The notes: a model not told the origin generated them from the sequence alone. Numbered from the stretch's first letter, positions 47,801-57,950 are shown. The stretch is 64,000 bases of DNA from Heligmosomoides polygyrus polygyrus (GCA_947396885.1 OX377206.1:20951114-21015113), one strand, 5' to 3'. A program made the numbers and translations.

Positions 47801-49402
47801 GCCCTATCATACTATACACTGCACCTACTGCGAGCCTTTTGTACTCCTAATTAGGGAAAAAGCTGTACAAGTAGAGCAGCTAGCTTGATGTGATTGTCCT
47901 TAGCTTAGTGATACTGCAACATTGCGCGAATCGCGTAAGTGCGAGGCACGCCGATAGGCGTGACGGAGCACTTGTAGCATACATATCTCTTTTCAGATTT
48001 GTCTCCGTTTCTGAGTTTTACGTGAGCCTCAATTAAAGTTTCTAAGCCCAGTGCAATTCAATATCAGTCCATACTCATCTCATTTACATCCAACAGAATA
48101 GTAACCCCCTACGATGTCAAAAATGAATGATTTCAGTATTTATGGCTGTGATAGGCGATGGAATTTTCTTCTTTGCTGCTCATCGCGTCGACAACCGATT
48201 CGTTCAAGGACTTGTTGGCACGTACGAGGTAAGCGCTCAGTCCGTTAGTTCGATTATCAACAGGCCTATGTAACGAGAATAGTGCTGTCGCTTGAATTAT
48301 TCGAGTGCTAGGAACGGCTGACACGTTGCAGTGCAGGCGTTTTTTCGTCCATTGCGGATTATTGCACTGGAATTCCCTGCAATTTGGTCGTGCCACCGTT
48401 GGACACGTACATTCGCTTTTTGTCCATATACGATCCGCTTAGCGCCTTTTTCACTCAAGCCTCGATTCCAACAGATGTTTGTTAGAGTGTGCTCAACACT
48501 TTGTGCTGCTGATGTTTCATCTTCAGTGAACAGAATCACACAGCCGTTTTCCTCAAGAAAATCATAAAAATTCAAATGTGGGCGTAAATTTTTAAACATT
48601 ACACCTTATCCATTATTAAATTTTCCAACCTTTTTCCGCTCCAATTTTCACAACCTCTTTGTCAAGACAGAAAAAGCCTGCATTATTGAGAAAGTTTGGT
48701 GGAGTTCTTCTTCCTATTATTCACCCCGTACTTCGAATATATAAAATATTGATCACTGTATTTCTCTAATGAGAATATCCATATACTCAGAAAGCGCATC
48801 GACATAAGTTAAATAGCAGTCGGCCCTCAAAACTTTAAGTTTTTTTTTGCAGTTCTCTACAAACATTGAAAGGCTTGACTTCGTGACCAATGGGCTGAAC
48901 TTTTCCGCGTAGACTCACCATTTTCATTAGCGTCTGTCCCGCTTGATGGCAGGGTCCGTTCTTCTGGTGTGGTGAAGCCAATTCTCCCGATCAAATGCTT
49001 GATCATGATGCACACCAGCTATCTCTAAGTCCAGGTGCAACGTGTCTAGCCAACGTTGCTTCGGCCGTCCTCTGGTGGCGATATCCATTCCTCCACGTGG
49101 TGCTACTGGAAACTGTTCGCTCTGCGAGCTAAGCCGAACAGGAACACTCGCGACAGGCCCTTGTGCCGACTTGCGAACGTCTCATGTCACATCACATGGT
49201 TTTCCCCCTCACAGGTTATTAAAAGCTTAAGTGCAGCGTGTATTATCTTGAGCATTTGGCAAATAAAAATGTATAATAGATAAAATTCAGGCCACAAATA
49301 TAACCAACTATGGAATCAACGAATCAGGCCACTAGTATAAACAATTAAGTAAAAAACTGTCGAACTCTCGCCTCGAACGCAGTGTATGATTACTTAATTG
49401 GC

Positions 49403-49458
<56 letters not shown>

Positions 49459-52400
49459 ATATTACTGTCTTGCATTCATCGTTGATCTCGTCCCAAATTA
49501 TCCTGCCGCCCCTTCTAAGCGATCTGTCCCTTGGCGGGAACATATAACCAAAGCTTTTAGACCGATTCGGCTTGATTAGTGATTTCTGGGATGTAGCCTA
49601 AGCCAGTAGTCAATCCGGACACTTGGTCGGTTAATTGCTGGTATCAGAGAGGAACAATGAAGCCAATCACTGGGGTTGCGCCATGCACTCGTTCATCGTA
49701 CGCAACATTTACTTTGATGTGATGAAATGCTGCTTACACGGCGTGACACATAGATTAATGGTGATCGTATTTGCTACACTTCTAAGAGTACACGAAAGAA
49801 CCTGAATAATAATTGTAATTTAAAACAAAAATGAATAGAATTATAAAAATGAAACTTTTCACTGGGTTGTTTCTTTAGTCAATTTTTTTTACTAATCGCT
49901 TCTTTATTTCGTTTTCTTTCACACTGGTGAAGGAGCGAAAAACTTCTGCATTCTAGAGGGTAACAATCATCTCATCTTTCATGCTTTATATAATGCGTAC
50001 ATATGTTGTAGCATATTTCCCTATTTTTCCGCTTACATTTCGGATCCATTAAGATCAATAGTAATGAGCTCACACGAGCTACATCCTTCATGTATTTCCG
50101 ATCATCATCTCTCAACGATCACGTCCGATAACATCCTAAAGTTGGAGCTGAACGCACAAGTGCAGCTTGGTACAAATAGCGCTCGTTGACTGGGGTGCTC
50201 TGAGAGAAGACAATACGTGAATACTTCAAGTCAAAGGTGTATAGAGCAGTCGTCCGCCCAGTAGCGACGTACGGTGTTGAGTGCTGGCCCGTGACGAAGG
50301 AGATTGAAAGCCGCCTCAGTGTAATGGAGATGAAAATGCTACGGTGGACGGCTGGAGTTACGCGTTTGGACCGCGCTCGCAACGACACCATACGACAGAG
50401 GTTCGATGTCGCCCCGATAGCCGAGAAGCTGCGCGAAGCTTGTCTTCGATGGTACGGCCATGTCCTTCGCGCTAACGACGACACCGTCTGTAAGATTGTC
50501 CTGAATCTTGAAGTTCCTGGAAAGCGGCCCAGAGGACATCCGAAGCAACGTTGGCTAGATATTTTGCGTATGGACTTAAATGCAAGGAGTATCTTATAAA
50601 GGATTTGAAAGGTTCGTTTCGCCACTGATTCAGACGAAGTTTTGATTAGCTCCTACCGTGGCTCTTCAGTGAATGGGAGGAGTACCAACAGGCGGGTTAG
50701 GTCACGGGTTTAGACTATGTAAGTAGAAATGTTAAATAAAAGGTAGCTAGAAACTATCCTACAAAACGAAAATTTAGGAGAGCGAGTCGAATATATTACG
50801 TTTGATAGTCAATGCGCACCCTGCTCGAAGGTCAGCCCTGGAGCACGTTATTACTCGATCGTCACGCTCGGAGATAGAGTGACAACCATGTTCCACAAAG
50901 TTAATAAACTTGAGTAATTAAAAACAAACTGCCAAAATATAAGCTTTCACAAGTTTGTTTAATGAATCTAATTAGATTGTCGTTATCATCGTTAAACCCA
51001 TATTTATAATAAATTTATTTATTTCTATATAGGCATTTTATTTTACTGTAATAAGCTCGAAAGTGTTAAAGGTAATTGGTGTCCATCCTGACCAAGTGTT
51101 TGGGTGCAGGAACTTTTACTCACTTTCGGCCGAGCACTTCGGGCGCGACGCCGCCGTGCGCGGCAAGCCCATGATGGCGCGGCGAAACCGCGTACGGCTT
51201 GCTAGCTCCGTGCGCGTGGGTCCTGCACCGATTATCGACGGCTGGCAAATTGCCAACGTCGTCCCGGCCTTGTTGATTGATTATTGTTGAACCATGTTGC
51301 AGTCTGTACATACAATTATCACGCCAAATTGGACACTATTCTAAACAGGTCTAACGCTTTTGAAAAGGGAAAAAGAGAAAAGCTGAACCTCTCCCAATTC
51401 AAAATGAGCTCCTTTCACGTCGAACTGGAGGCTCTGCAAAAAGGTTAGAATATTGTTTGTTCAAGGAAAATTTTCAGAATAATTTCTTTAATATTTAGCT
51501 TACCTGCTCAATAAGTGAAGACATCGTTTGAAATTTTACAAAATTCTATTTTTGTTGAGAAAAGTAATGGTTTAAAGCTTGTTCAAAAGAGCAGAAAGGT
51601 GGCGATTTTTGTTCCATAAAAAGAGATTATGCCATGCCCTCGTCTAAGACGTCGAATGTTTGATTGATTGATAGCCAAATTTCTGCTTGCATGCAATTTC
51701 ACACCTTTAATACACAACAAAAACAAGTAATGGGCACACATATCTTCACCTTGAAACCTCATGTAGGCGTTACTCATACTCCCAATCAAATGAAAAACGC
51801 GACGAGCTAATCGGATGCATGGCGCGATCCTTTTTAATGTACTGAATGATTGCTGCCTTATTGCGCTATAAAACAAAATTAAATCTCAAAATATAAAAAT
51901 ATCTAAGAAAATTATTACGCTCATTCGGGCATGTTAACTAAAAAAAATTTAGCAGAAAATTACACCAAGATCCTTGAACAGACAATTATCTGCTCCCCTT
52001 AGAGATTCTCTAGTTTGACCGAAAGACGGTTGCTTTGATTTGGAAGGTGTTCATATTGATTTCAAAAGCATCATGCTTGTCTAGAATAATTTTCGATTCG
52101 ACGTGAGGAGTGTCAAATTTTACGTGAAAATCGTATAAATAAGGTTTCTATCAATGATACTAATACCAGCGTCGGTTGCGGGCTTTGCCCGCACCCGACT
52201 CTGGCCGGGCGGGCCACGCTAGGCTAGCCGGCTTCGCCGGCGTCGCGTGTGGTGAGCGGCTTCGCCGGCAACCGACGCTGAGTAAGGCAGCATCCCTAGC
52301 GTTGATAGCGAAAAAGTGACAATGGAGAGAGATTCGGTATTTGAGGACAGATTCGTCAACAGAGTGGGGTAATGGCTGTAGAAATAGAGGAAAATTGAAC

Positions 52401-53778
52401 GGAAGAAATGCCATCTGCGATGCAAAATAATAGTAAAAATGTGCAAAAAAGAGCAGCCGGTTGTCATACTGCACAGTGGAAAAGGATTCAATTTATTATG
52501 GAGTCGTAGCTTCCCTGGTAGTGGGGTAGTGGTAAAAGTATGGCGGCAAACATAGAGGTAAATTGAAACAAAAAACGGCATATGTGAGGCAAAATAGCAA
52601 AAAAACAATACAGAACGGAGCAACCCGTTGTCATACTGAACAGTGGAAGAGGATTCAATTTCTGTTGTAGCAGCAACGCTGGTAGTGGGGTAGTGGTAAA
52701 AGTATGGCAGCAAAAATAGTGGAAGGTTGCACCACACAAGGAGAGCTGGGAAGGAACACTGAGGTGTGACCACTAGACACGTATTGGGAAGAGACCTCTT
52801 TCGAAATCACCCTACGTCAGGCAGTCGATGGTAGTCGATGGTAAACAACAGTGGTGGTTGGGAAGAGACCTCTTTCGAAATCACCTTACGTCAGGCAGTC
52901 GATGGCAGTCGATGGTAAACAACATTGGTGGACAACTGTCAAGCGTCTTCGCTTGGACAACTGGCAACCGCACCGCAAACTTGGGTGATTAAACCGGCTA
53001 GCTAGCCAGTGTACGAATTGCGGGTGGCTAACATCGGACAAAAAACCCTTCCTCTTTTATATATGGGGGATAACTAACTTCCCACTAATAGTAAGGACCT
53101 TATCACAATAGTAGTTACAATAGTCAGCAATTAGCGTTAGTTAGTTTGCTGCTAGTAACAGCACAAATTCGCAGTAGCCAGTCCCTGTTCGCACGTTAAC
53201 GCAATAGTAGACAGCAAGAAGCTCTCCGATGAGACTCTTGTGAGTAAATCGCGTGCGCACCGCCAGCGGATGGCTGGCGACGTCGCGCCCGCGGCGCGCG
53301 CGGCGGTCGGCGCGGCCAAAAGTGAGTAAAAGTTCCGCCCCCCCCCCCCAAGTGTTTGATCGGGAGAAATGGCGTCACCAAACCAGAACAGCGGACCCCG
53401 CCACCAAGCGGGACGAACACTATTGAAAATGATGATGATTTCTGCTTACATTTCGTTTAAGTGCTAAAAAGTCTTTCTAGTAAAATTGCAGCACCTTTGT
53501 GTTTAGCAACTAATAGACACTGAACAGCTTTGTAATGAACTGCTCTAGGCCATTAATAGAAACTCTTTTTTTCCATCCCAAAATCTCTCCCACTTCAGCA
53601 ACGAATCGGCGTCGCGTTCTACCTACACGGCTCCGGCACATTGGTGATGATGTTCGCGTTTCTTGTGGCCATCATAGCCTCGTACCAGATTCTGCGAAAG
53701 TCCGAGATGTCCAACTCGTTACCGCTACGGGAACTGGCACCACTTTACGGATCTCGAATGAGAGAAGCATTCGCATAA
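41827..53778 (+). CDS. Clc-like (claudin-type) four-pass membrane protein, six exons, 247 aa
   Basis: Exons: 41827-41976, 42047-42163, 45407-45479, 46081-46212, 48137-48228, 53599-53778 (TAA). Phases 0, 0, 1, 1, 0 agree at every junction and total 744 nt. The first loop has the claudin-type pattern GLW (W54), C57 and C79. Hydrophobic helices lie near residues 11-33, 118-140, 146-168 and 195-216. Conserved-looking segments are FFAWHKAVLG, CCGLCAPC and AHRVDNRFVQGLVGTYE. Nematode Clc-like proteins are membrane proteins of the claudin superfamily, presumably at cell junctions or the plasma membrane; the exact role is not known from sequence. An AG acceptor ends four bases before the ATG, consistent with spliced-leader addition. 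Intron 2 uses a GC donor (CAG|GCAAGT at 42164). Introns 2, 4 and 5 (3.2, 1.9 and 5.4 kb) are filled with repeats. Exons and phases are seen; the family call is from motif recognition. Confidence 0.9.
42434..42665 (+). mobile_element. SINE, 5' copy of a tandem pair
   Basis: CGTAGCTCAGTCGGAAGACG (A box), GGTTGCTGGTTTGGATTTTC (B box) and GGCTGGCCATCGCAAATCAG. The tail is missing; the next SINE starts where this one stops. Lies in intron 2 of the Clc-like gene. Confidence 0.75.
42678..42970 (+). mobile_element. SINE, 3' copy of a tandem pair
   Basis: CCCAGTCGGCGGAGGC, GTGGTTCGGATTCTCACCC, GACTTGTCTTGGGAGGAC, CCTCCACGACATCG, and a TTTGTCCTTTATGC tail. Confidence 0.8.
43127..43344. repeat. 52-bp tandem repeat, four copies
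   Basis: GTCGAATGATCTAACCTAAG and TGAGGTACGCCGCATC then CCACAGCGAGAGCG recur at about 52 bases; the first unit is a few bases longer. Confidence 0.9.
43560..44520. repeat. Purine-rich minisatellite (GGGACCAGTAA family)
   Basis: Irregular units such as GGGGACCAGTAAGG and GGACCAGCAAGAAG with poly-G tracts of 13 to 17 bases at 43673-43689 and 43852-43864. It is the reverse complement of the 19680-20660 block, and single units of the 41-bp repeat (GATGTGACATCGATGACACG near 43746) are embedded as in that block. Confidence 0.85.
44621..44694 (+). repeat. Structured three-way-junction motif, copy 1
   Basis: CTAC at the left pairs with GTAG at the right. Inside are hairpin GCGCG-AAG-CGCGC and hairpin AAGTGC ... 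GCACTT with inner stem GACACGCC-GTTA-GGCGTGTC. The same layout occurs at 47909-47980. It sits next to the minisatellite block. Function is unknown. Confidence 0.75.
44847..45125 (+). mobile_element. SINE, diverged
   Basis: GATAGCATAGTCGGAGATGC, GGCCAATCAAGCCTTCC, ATGAAGGATAAAAC, TTGCCTCCATGACATCCCG and ACCGTCCTTCGTCG occur in family order. Lies in intron 2 of the Clc-like gene. Confidence 0.7.
46510..46775 (+). repeat. SINE relic
   Basis: GCGCAATCCGAGGAGATGC, GTGTCTGGCAAAGGCAAAGC, TGTTCATCGGCTAG and GAGTGCATGGCGAATCCCAC keep the family order at low identity. It lies in intron 4 of the Clc-like gene. Confidence 0.5.
47342..47600. repeat. 127-bp direct duplication
   Basis: CGCTGAACACGAATCTGAAG, TGAAGTATCGATCGCCATC recurs 127 bases later as CGCTAAACACGAATCTGAAA, TGAAGTATCGATTACCATC. 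GAAAATAGTGGAAAATACCC and GAAAATAGCAGAAAATACCC flank the units. Confidence 0.8.
47909..47980 (+). repeat. Structured three-way-junction motif, copy 2
   Basis: Same layout as 44621-44694: CTGC/GTAG ends, hairpin GCGCG-AAT-CGCGT (a C-to-T change kept as G-T pair), AAGTGC ... GCACTT and inner CACGCC-GATA-GGCGTG. Downstream of GGACCAGTAGTGAGG units at 47700-47790. Lies in intron 4 of the Clc-like gene. Confidence 0.7.
48925..49180 (-). mobile_element. LINE fragment, C-terminus of reverse transcriptase
   Basis: Minus strand reads ATRGRPKQRWLDTLHLDLEI, AGVHHDQAFDRENWLHHTRR and TDPAIKRDRR, the standard end of a nematode RTE/I-type LINE polyprotein. The opposite-strand copy at 50140-50603 contains the neighbouring upstream part. 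Confidence 0.8.
49406..49457. repeat. (ATT)n microsatellite
   Basis: Uninterrupted ATT repeats of about 17 units. Confidence 0.97.
50140..50603 (+). mobile_element. LINE fragment, reverse transcriptase C-terminal region
   Basis: Open frame 50237-50599 encodes YRAVVRPVATYGVECWPVTK, EMKMLRWTAGVTRLDRARND, LREACLRWYGHVLRAND and GKRPRGHPKQRWLDIL, a well-known LINE signature region. Upstream, stops break the same frame back to about 50150. A downstream piece at 51063-51100 (LKVIGVHPDQVF) resembles the segment that would come next, 450 bases away. Lies in intron 5 of the Clc-like gene. Confidence 0.85.
51110..51295. other. GC-rich island, uncertain
   Basis: A short CpG-rich stretch (GGCGCGACGCCGCCGTGCGC) within AT-rich DNA, open on both strands. 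It follows a LINE-like phrase and may be element-derived. Nothing firmer can be said. Confidence 0.35.
51307..52140. mobile_element. Long-TIR MITE, copy C
   Basis: 834 bp. Left end ACAATTATCACGCCAAATTG GACAC, right end GTCAAATTTTACGTGAAAATCG, roughly complementary. Inner words GCATGGCGCGATCC, GATTGATTGATAG and GGTTAGAATATTGTTTGTTC are shared with copies A or B. No transposase. Confidence 0.75.
52168..52279. repeat. Branched palindrome with perfect 12-bp outer stem
   Basis: AGCGTCGGTTGC (52168-52179) pairs perfectly with GCAACCGACGCT (52268-52279). Inside are hairpins GCGGGC-TTT-GCCCGC, GCCGGC-TTC-GCCGGC and GGC-TTC-GCC. It starts 28 bases after MITE copy C ends. Such a cloverleaf could form in single-stranded DNA or RNA. 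Confidence 0.85.
52363..52735. repeat. About 160-bp tandem repeat, two and a part copies
   Basis: TGGTAGTGGGGTAGTGGTAAAAGTATGGC, GTTGTCATACTG and GGATTCAATTT recur at about 160-165 bases. Minus-strand frames (e.g. 52219-52773) are repeat products. Confidence 0.85.
52784..52931. repeat. 74-bp tandem duplication
   Basis: TTGGGAAGAGACCTCTTTCG, AAATCACC, ACGTCAGGCAGTCGATGG recur 74 bases apart with few differences, so the duplication is recent. Confidence 0.93.
53235..53345. other. CpG-rich island with poly-C tract
   Basis: GCGCCCGCGGCGCGCGCGGC and an adjacent run of C (53335-53348), about 250 bases upstream of the last exon of the Clc-like gene. No coding or structural role is apparent. Confidence 0.5.
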
Positions 53779-54532
53779 ATGTGTAAATTTGTTAGAGTTA
53801 TTTATATTGTGCCGATACCTCAAAGAGGTCTGTAACGTTGACATTGTTGAATTTGTTTTTCCTCTTCCGTATATTCTCTTTGACGTTTTAAAGTCAGTTA
53901 TTCTCCCGAACTTTCACGACTGCCTCTATTTTATTCACTTTTTCATGTTATGTTCATCTTTTCACACTCATTCCATGTCGACATTGCTAATGTTTGATCT
54001 CTCTGCTGCTACATCTGAATCAATGTATTGATTATCGTTCCTTTAGTCGTTCTCCTTTATCTGTTTATCACACGAATATCAGTAAACAAAACTTAGCTCT
54101 ATGAATGAATATACTGAATAGAAGTTTAGATCACAAATCTGAGAGGCAATGAATGGATAACGAATGTTTTGTACATCCAATATTTAGGCAACACGGCGGT
54201 ACTGGCTAGTCGAAAATGCCAGCGGACTGAGTGAAAATGCTATACATACGGATACGTATCATATAATATGTAGGAAGGAGTACGCGTGATTATTTATTTA
54301 TTTTAGAATCGTTGAGTTGAGAGCACTTGTCGGGCAGAATCACGAACGGCCACCGGGTGGTCATCATTTTCTTCTCGTCATCATTTGGCAGAATTCTGAA
54401 AAACTGGTAAATTTAGAGAAGTGGTAAATATCTATAGAAGTGGTAATTAATTAAGTGCTACCTGATCGTCCCGAAAATGACGTAAATTTTTCCACTTTTG
54501 CATTCTGTACACAATTTACGGATGTCCGCAAG

Positions 54533-54975
54533 GGTAGCTGAAGAGGTGCTAACTCTCGCGTGCACCCCAAATCGATCCATAGTTCAAATCCCTCCAGACC
54601 CACCCAAGCTTTACATCATTCCTTGGTCTGTAAACAGGTACTGGGTGTGCCTGGGAAGGCCAAAGGGTACATGTCGCGTAGGTGAGCAGCATGGGGTAGG
54701 TGGGAGCGCGCTAGCCAATAGTAACAAAAAAGAGCACAGGCCGAACACATGCCACCCGGTCAGGATACCGACTGTACATGCCCTCTCTGATTGTCATGCC
54801 AATTCCATGCGGTCTGGTTGGTTTAGGCGTTCCCACCTACCAGTGCTGCTCACCTATGCGACATGTACCGGCCAAAGCTCTGAATAATCCATCGGCTGGA
54901 TAACGCAAGTCATCCTATAGGTCAAATATGTACACATTCCAGTTGCGACCACATACCCCGTGGAAATGGAATACG
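54533..54975 (+). mobile_element. SINE split by a 204-bp TIR MITE
   Basis: Left part 54533-54665 (GGTAGCTGAAGAGGTGC, TCGCGTGCACCCC, GGGTGTGCCTGGGAAGG) and right part 54870-54975 (AATAATCCATCGGCTGGATAACGCAAGTCAT) are successive parts of the SINE consensus. Confidence 0.75.
54666..54869. mobile_element. 204-bp MITE, 8-bp target duplication
   Basis: Ends GGTACATGTCGCGTAGGTGA and the complement of TCACCTATGCGACATGTACC, followed inward by GCAGCA and GTAGGTGGGA/TCCCACCTAC. The flanks GGCCAAAG at 54658-54665 and 54870-54877 are identical. Same TIR as 35023-36049. Confidence 0.92.
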
Positions 54976-55004
54976 GGGTATGTGGTCGCAACTGTAATGT
55001 GTAC
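54929..55004. repeat. Near-perfect hairpin, about 30-bp stem
   Basis: AGTTGCGACCACATACCCCGT is answered exactly by ACGGGGTATGTGGTCGCAACT across an 11-base loop, with TACACATT/AATGTGTA extending the stem. It lies at the 3' side of the split SINE. Confidence 0.93.
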
Positions 55005-55244
55005 ATGTGTACGGAATACATTCCACGAACGTGTCGCTCACTGATGAACCTTGTCCTTTATTCTTTTTCTCTTTAAACAAATATCTATCGGTAGTCTATG
55101 CATAGTAACAAACAATAATACTATCGACAGCATGCTGCCACCATTCATGTGTAGTCATTTGCTCTTCCTTGTACGTAGCTGGTTGTGCAGGCCTTGAGTT
55201 TTCCTATCAAAGTACTGTGAGACACTGTTTATTGCGACATTTCT

Positions 55245-55535
55245 TGCCCCATATAGTTTTGGAAGTGGCGTGGTCGGAAGGACCGACAACTGCCGTGTGC
55301 GCTTCGAATCAAAGTTATGGGGTGGACCCTAAAGGTCAACCAAGCACTCTATCCTTCTGGTGTCGGTTAACCAGCTCGTGTCTCAGAATGATAAATCCTT
55401 CACTTGTACATTGCCTCGCCACTACGAGCCATTTTATAGACCAAATACGTATTGTCTTCAGCATATTTTGTAGAATTAAATAGAATTAACTACGCTTTCC
55501 AAACAGTTGTTAATTAACACCGTCCTTCATCTTTA
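55245..55535 (+). repeat. SINE relic
   Basis: GGTCAACCAAGCACTCTATCC, CTTCTGGTGTCGG, CCAAATACGTATTG and AACACCGTCCTTCATC keep the family order; identity is low. Confidence 0.5.
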
Positions 55536-55961
55536 CCTTTGTTTTCGTTATGACCAGCAAACAGTAAAAATCGCCAAATCACTGCTAGACGTGATGTGTG
55601 CTAGATTGTCCAAAAATTTCAAGTTCGCTCATCTTACAATTATTTTAAATTTGGTTTGTTTCAACTTCTCTCTCGAGATATGTACTGACAAAAGTGTTTT
55701 CATCACTTCCAGTAGAAACTTCCACGAGTTTCTTTTTTATACTGACGACCATATAAAGTTATAGTAATAAACACCATATAGTAGTACCTTTTCCGCTTTT
55801 CTTTTTACCCACTAAGCTAGGTTTTTACACCTTCTTTTACATGAACTAGAAGAACATTGCATAACTTTCAATTGCAGGACTTTCTATAAGGCTCACGCTT
55901 AACAGCAACCCTACTCAACTCATTTCCAACATCATTAAATATGGGAAACTATCCACAGATC

Positions 55962-56271
55962 TGGGCGCGTGGAGCGCAGTCGAAAGAGGCGCTGGCCGTC
56001 GCGTGCACCCGGTACTGAATTCCTGTTTCGGATTTTCCGCCTAGGAAAACCAAGTCTTTCATCCCTCCAGGATCGGTGAATTGGCACCAGACCTGTCTGG
56101 AAAGAATAAAGCGCTGAGTTGTTCAGCGGCTGGCCACAGCAAGTCATTGTATGGCCAAATACGTATTCAACTCGCCTCCACGACATCCCGTATGTACAAG
56201 TAGAATGCGTGGCGCCTCCCAAAGGGGATTGAATAACGTCGTCCTTTATCCTTATCCTTTATCCACAGACC
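55962..56271 (+). mobile_element. SINE, full-length
   Basis: GGGCGCGTGGAGCGCAGTCG at the start, B-box region TTCCTGTTTCGGATTTTCC, then the body with CCTCCACGACATCCCG, and a CCTTTATCCTTATCC tail. Confidence 0.88.
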
Positions 56272-56825
56272 TAGCAAAGCGGTTCTTAATTAGTATTTAA
56301 CTTGAACCATCGCTGGTTTAATTCAAGTTACAAAAACTTTTCAAAGAAACGTTCAGTGCGAACTGCATAGTATTACCTGTCCAAGACATTTAAAAGGTAC
56401 CTCTCTAGCTTTTCTAGCTTTAAAGCAAGCAGTTAGTATACCAGCTTAGACGACATAAAGAAGTGACGGGAATAGCAGCATGGCTTCTCCTCATCGGAGA
56501 TCTGCACGCAGTTAAGAGCTCTTATGCTACCGATCAAAGTCCCCAATCGCCTTTACCGCTTGCAAGTCATGAAATTGTGATGCAGCCAACGCCTGCCGGT
56601 CTCTGCCAACACAACCTGTTTGCGACAAGTTTCAGTTGCACCTCAATTACTGCAGTGCGGGTACCCGCATATAGTATAGTATGTGGAGCTGGAGAGTTTG
56701 TCAACTAGGAATCAGGACATCTAGGAATCAAGAAGGTTGATAGTGCCATGCTGGGCTGCTAGCTCTACAATCATTTTTCTGTACAAAAAACCATTTGTTT
56801 TTTTACACACCCGTCTCTAAGAAAG

Positions 56826-57116
56826 TAAAGGATGAAAAGAACAAAGAACGACGTTAGTCACACCTCTTTGGGGTGCGCCACGCACTCTATTTTTACTGCA
56901 CGTCATTGAGGCACTGAATGCGTATTTGACCTGTACAATGACTTCGGCGGCCAGCCGAGAAGCAAGTCAGTGTTTTGCCCATCGCAAAAAAGTCTGGTAC
57001 CAGTTCTCCGACCCCGGAAGGATGGAAGGCTTGGTTGGCTCGGGCGAGAAACTCGAACCACGAGCCTGGAGTCGGGTGCACGCGACAACCAGCGCCTCCT
57101 CCAACTGCGCTACCAT
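56826..57116 (-). mobile_element. SINE, minus strand (downstream unit of a dimer)
   Basis: Minus strand: GGTAGCGCAGTTGGAGGAGG, CTCGTGGTTCGAGTTTCTC (here with a canonical GGTTCGAG B box), CTTCTCGGCTGGCC, tail TCTTTGTTCTTTTCATCC. Begins directly after the tail of the next SINE. Confidence 0.85.
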
Positions 57117-57411
57117 GGAAAAACAAAGAACAAAGGACAACGTTACGCAGTCTCTCGTGGGATGCGCACTGCATTCTACTCCTACCGGATGTCGTGAAGG
57201 CGTTTTGAATGCGTATCTGGCCATACGATGAGTTGCGGTGGCCAGCCGATGAACAAGTTAGCTTCATCCTTCCCAGACAAGCCTGGTACTAATTCATCGA
57301 CCCCGGAGGGATGGAGGGCTTGGTTGGCCTAGGCGGGAAATCCGAACCAGGAACCTGGTACGGATTGCACGCGTCAGCCGGCACCTCCTACGAATGCGCT
57401 ACACGCGCCCT
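57117..57411 (-). mobile_element. SINE, minus strand (upstream unit of a dimer)
   Basis: Minus strand: GCGCGTGTAGCGCATTCGTAGG, GGTTCCTGGTTCGGATTTCC, TGTTCATCGGCTGGCC, tail GTCCTTTGTTCTTTG. Together with 56826-57116 it forms a head-to-tail pair. Confidence 0.87.
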
Positions 57412-57744
57412 GTGCTACCATACGCCCGTGAAAAGGTAGCGAAGCAAATTAAAACAAAGCATTTTAAGGGAACAATACAAACAAAAATGATTTTGTTTGC
57501 ATGTGAATATTAAATAAATTTTTAAGAATGTAAGGAAAGAAAGGTTTACAAACACTCTTAAGATCTGTCATTAAACTAGACATTCACCTGAGTAGTTTTA
57601 CATAACACTGCGGTCCATCCAAAGTAAAGACGAACGTCTGCGTGAAGAGAAAACTTTTAGAAGAATTGGAAAAACCTGTACGTACGTAACCGAGCTAAAA
57701 TTTCAGGTACATACATTCCTAAACACGTTCACTCCGCACATCAT

Positions 57745-57950
57745 TTAATCTTTGCTTAGAATATGTACGCATTCTTGCTTTTCCACGACTGATTTCTGTG
57801 AATATGGTGCCACGTCGTTGAACAACGCCATCTTTAGCCGTGATTTAATATTGTGGATGAGCTTGTGAGCGTTCACAGCGTCTGAGCGTCCGTATACGGA
57901 TTTGGAAGCGATGCAAGAGCTCATCTCAGCTGAGTTCATAAAATCCAAAA
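57745..57950 (-). CDS. Possible terminal exon of an unknown gene
   Basis: A strong polypyrimidine tract and acceptor (TCTTCTCTTCTCC ... CTGTTCAG) precede 57950 on the minus strand. The frame (MNSAEMSSCIASKSVYGRSD, then HKLIHNIKSRLKMALFNDV, then VVEKQECVHILSKD) runs to TAA at 57745. It enters in phase 1. No upstream exon was found; the LINE/mariner complex at 58195-60349 may lie in its intron. I do not recognise the product. Confidence 0.35.

Noticed and set aside
52219..52773. 184-codon minus-strand open frame
   Set aside because: It spans the 160-bp tandem repeat and the branched palindrome; composition and repetition explain it.
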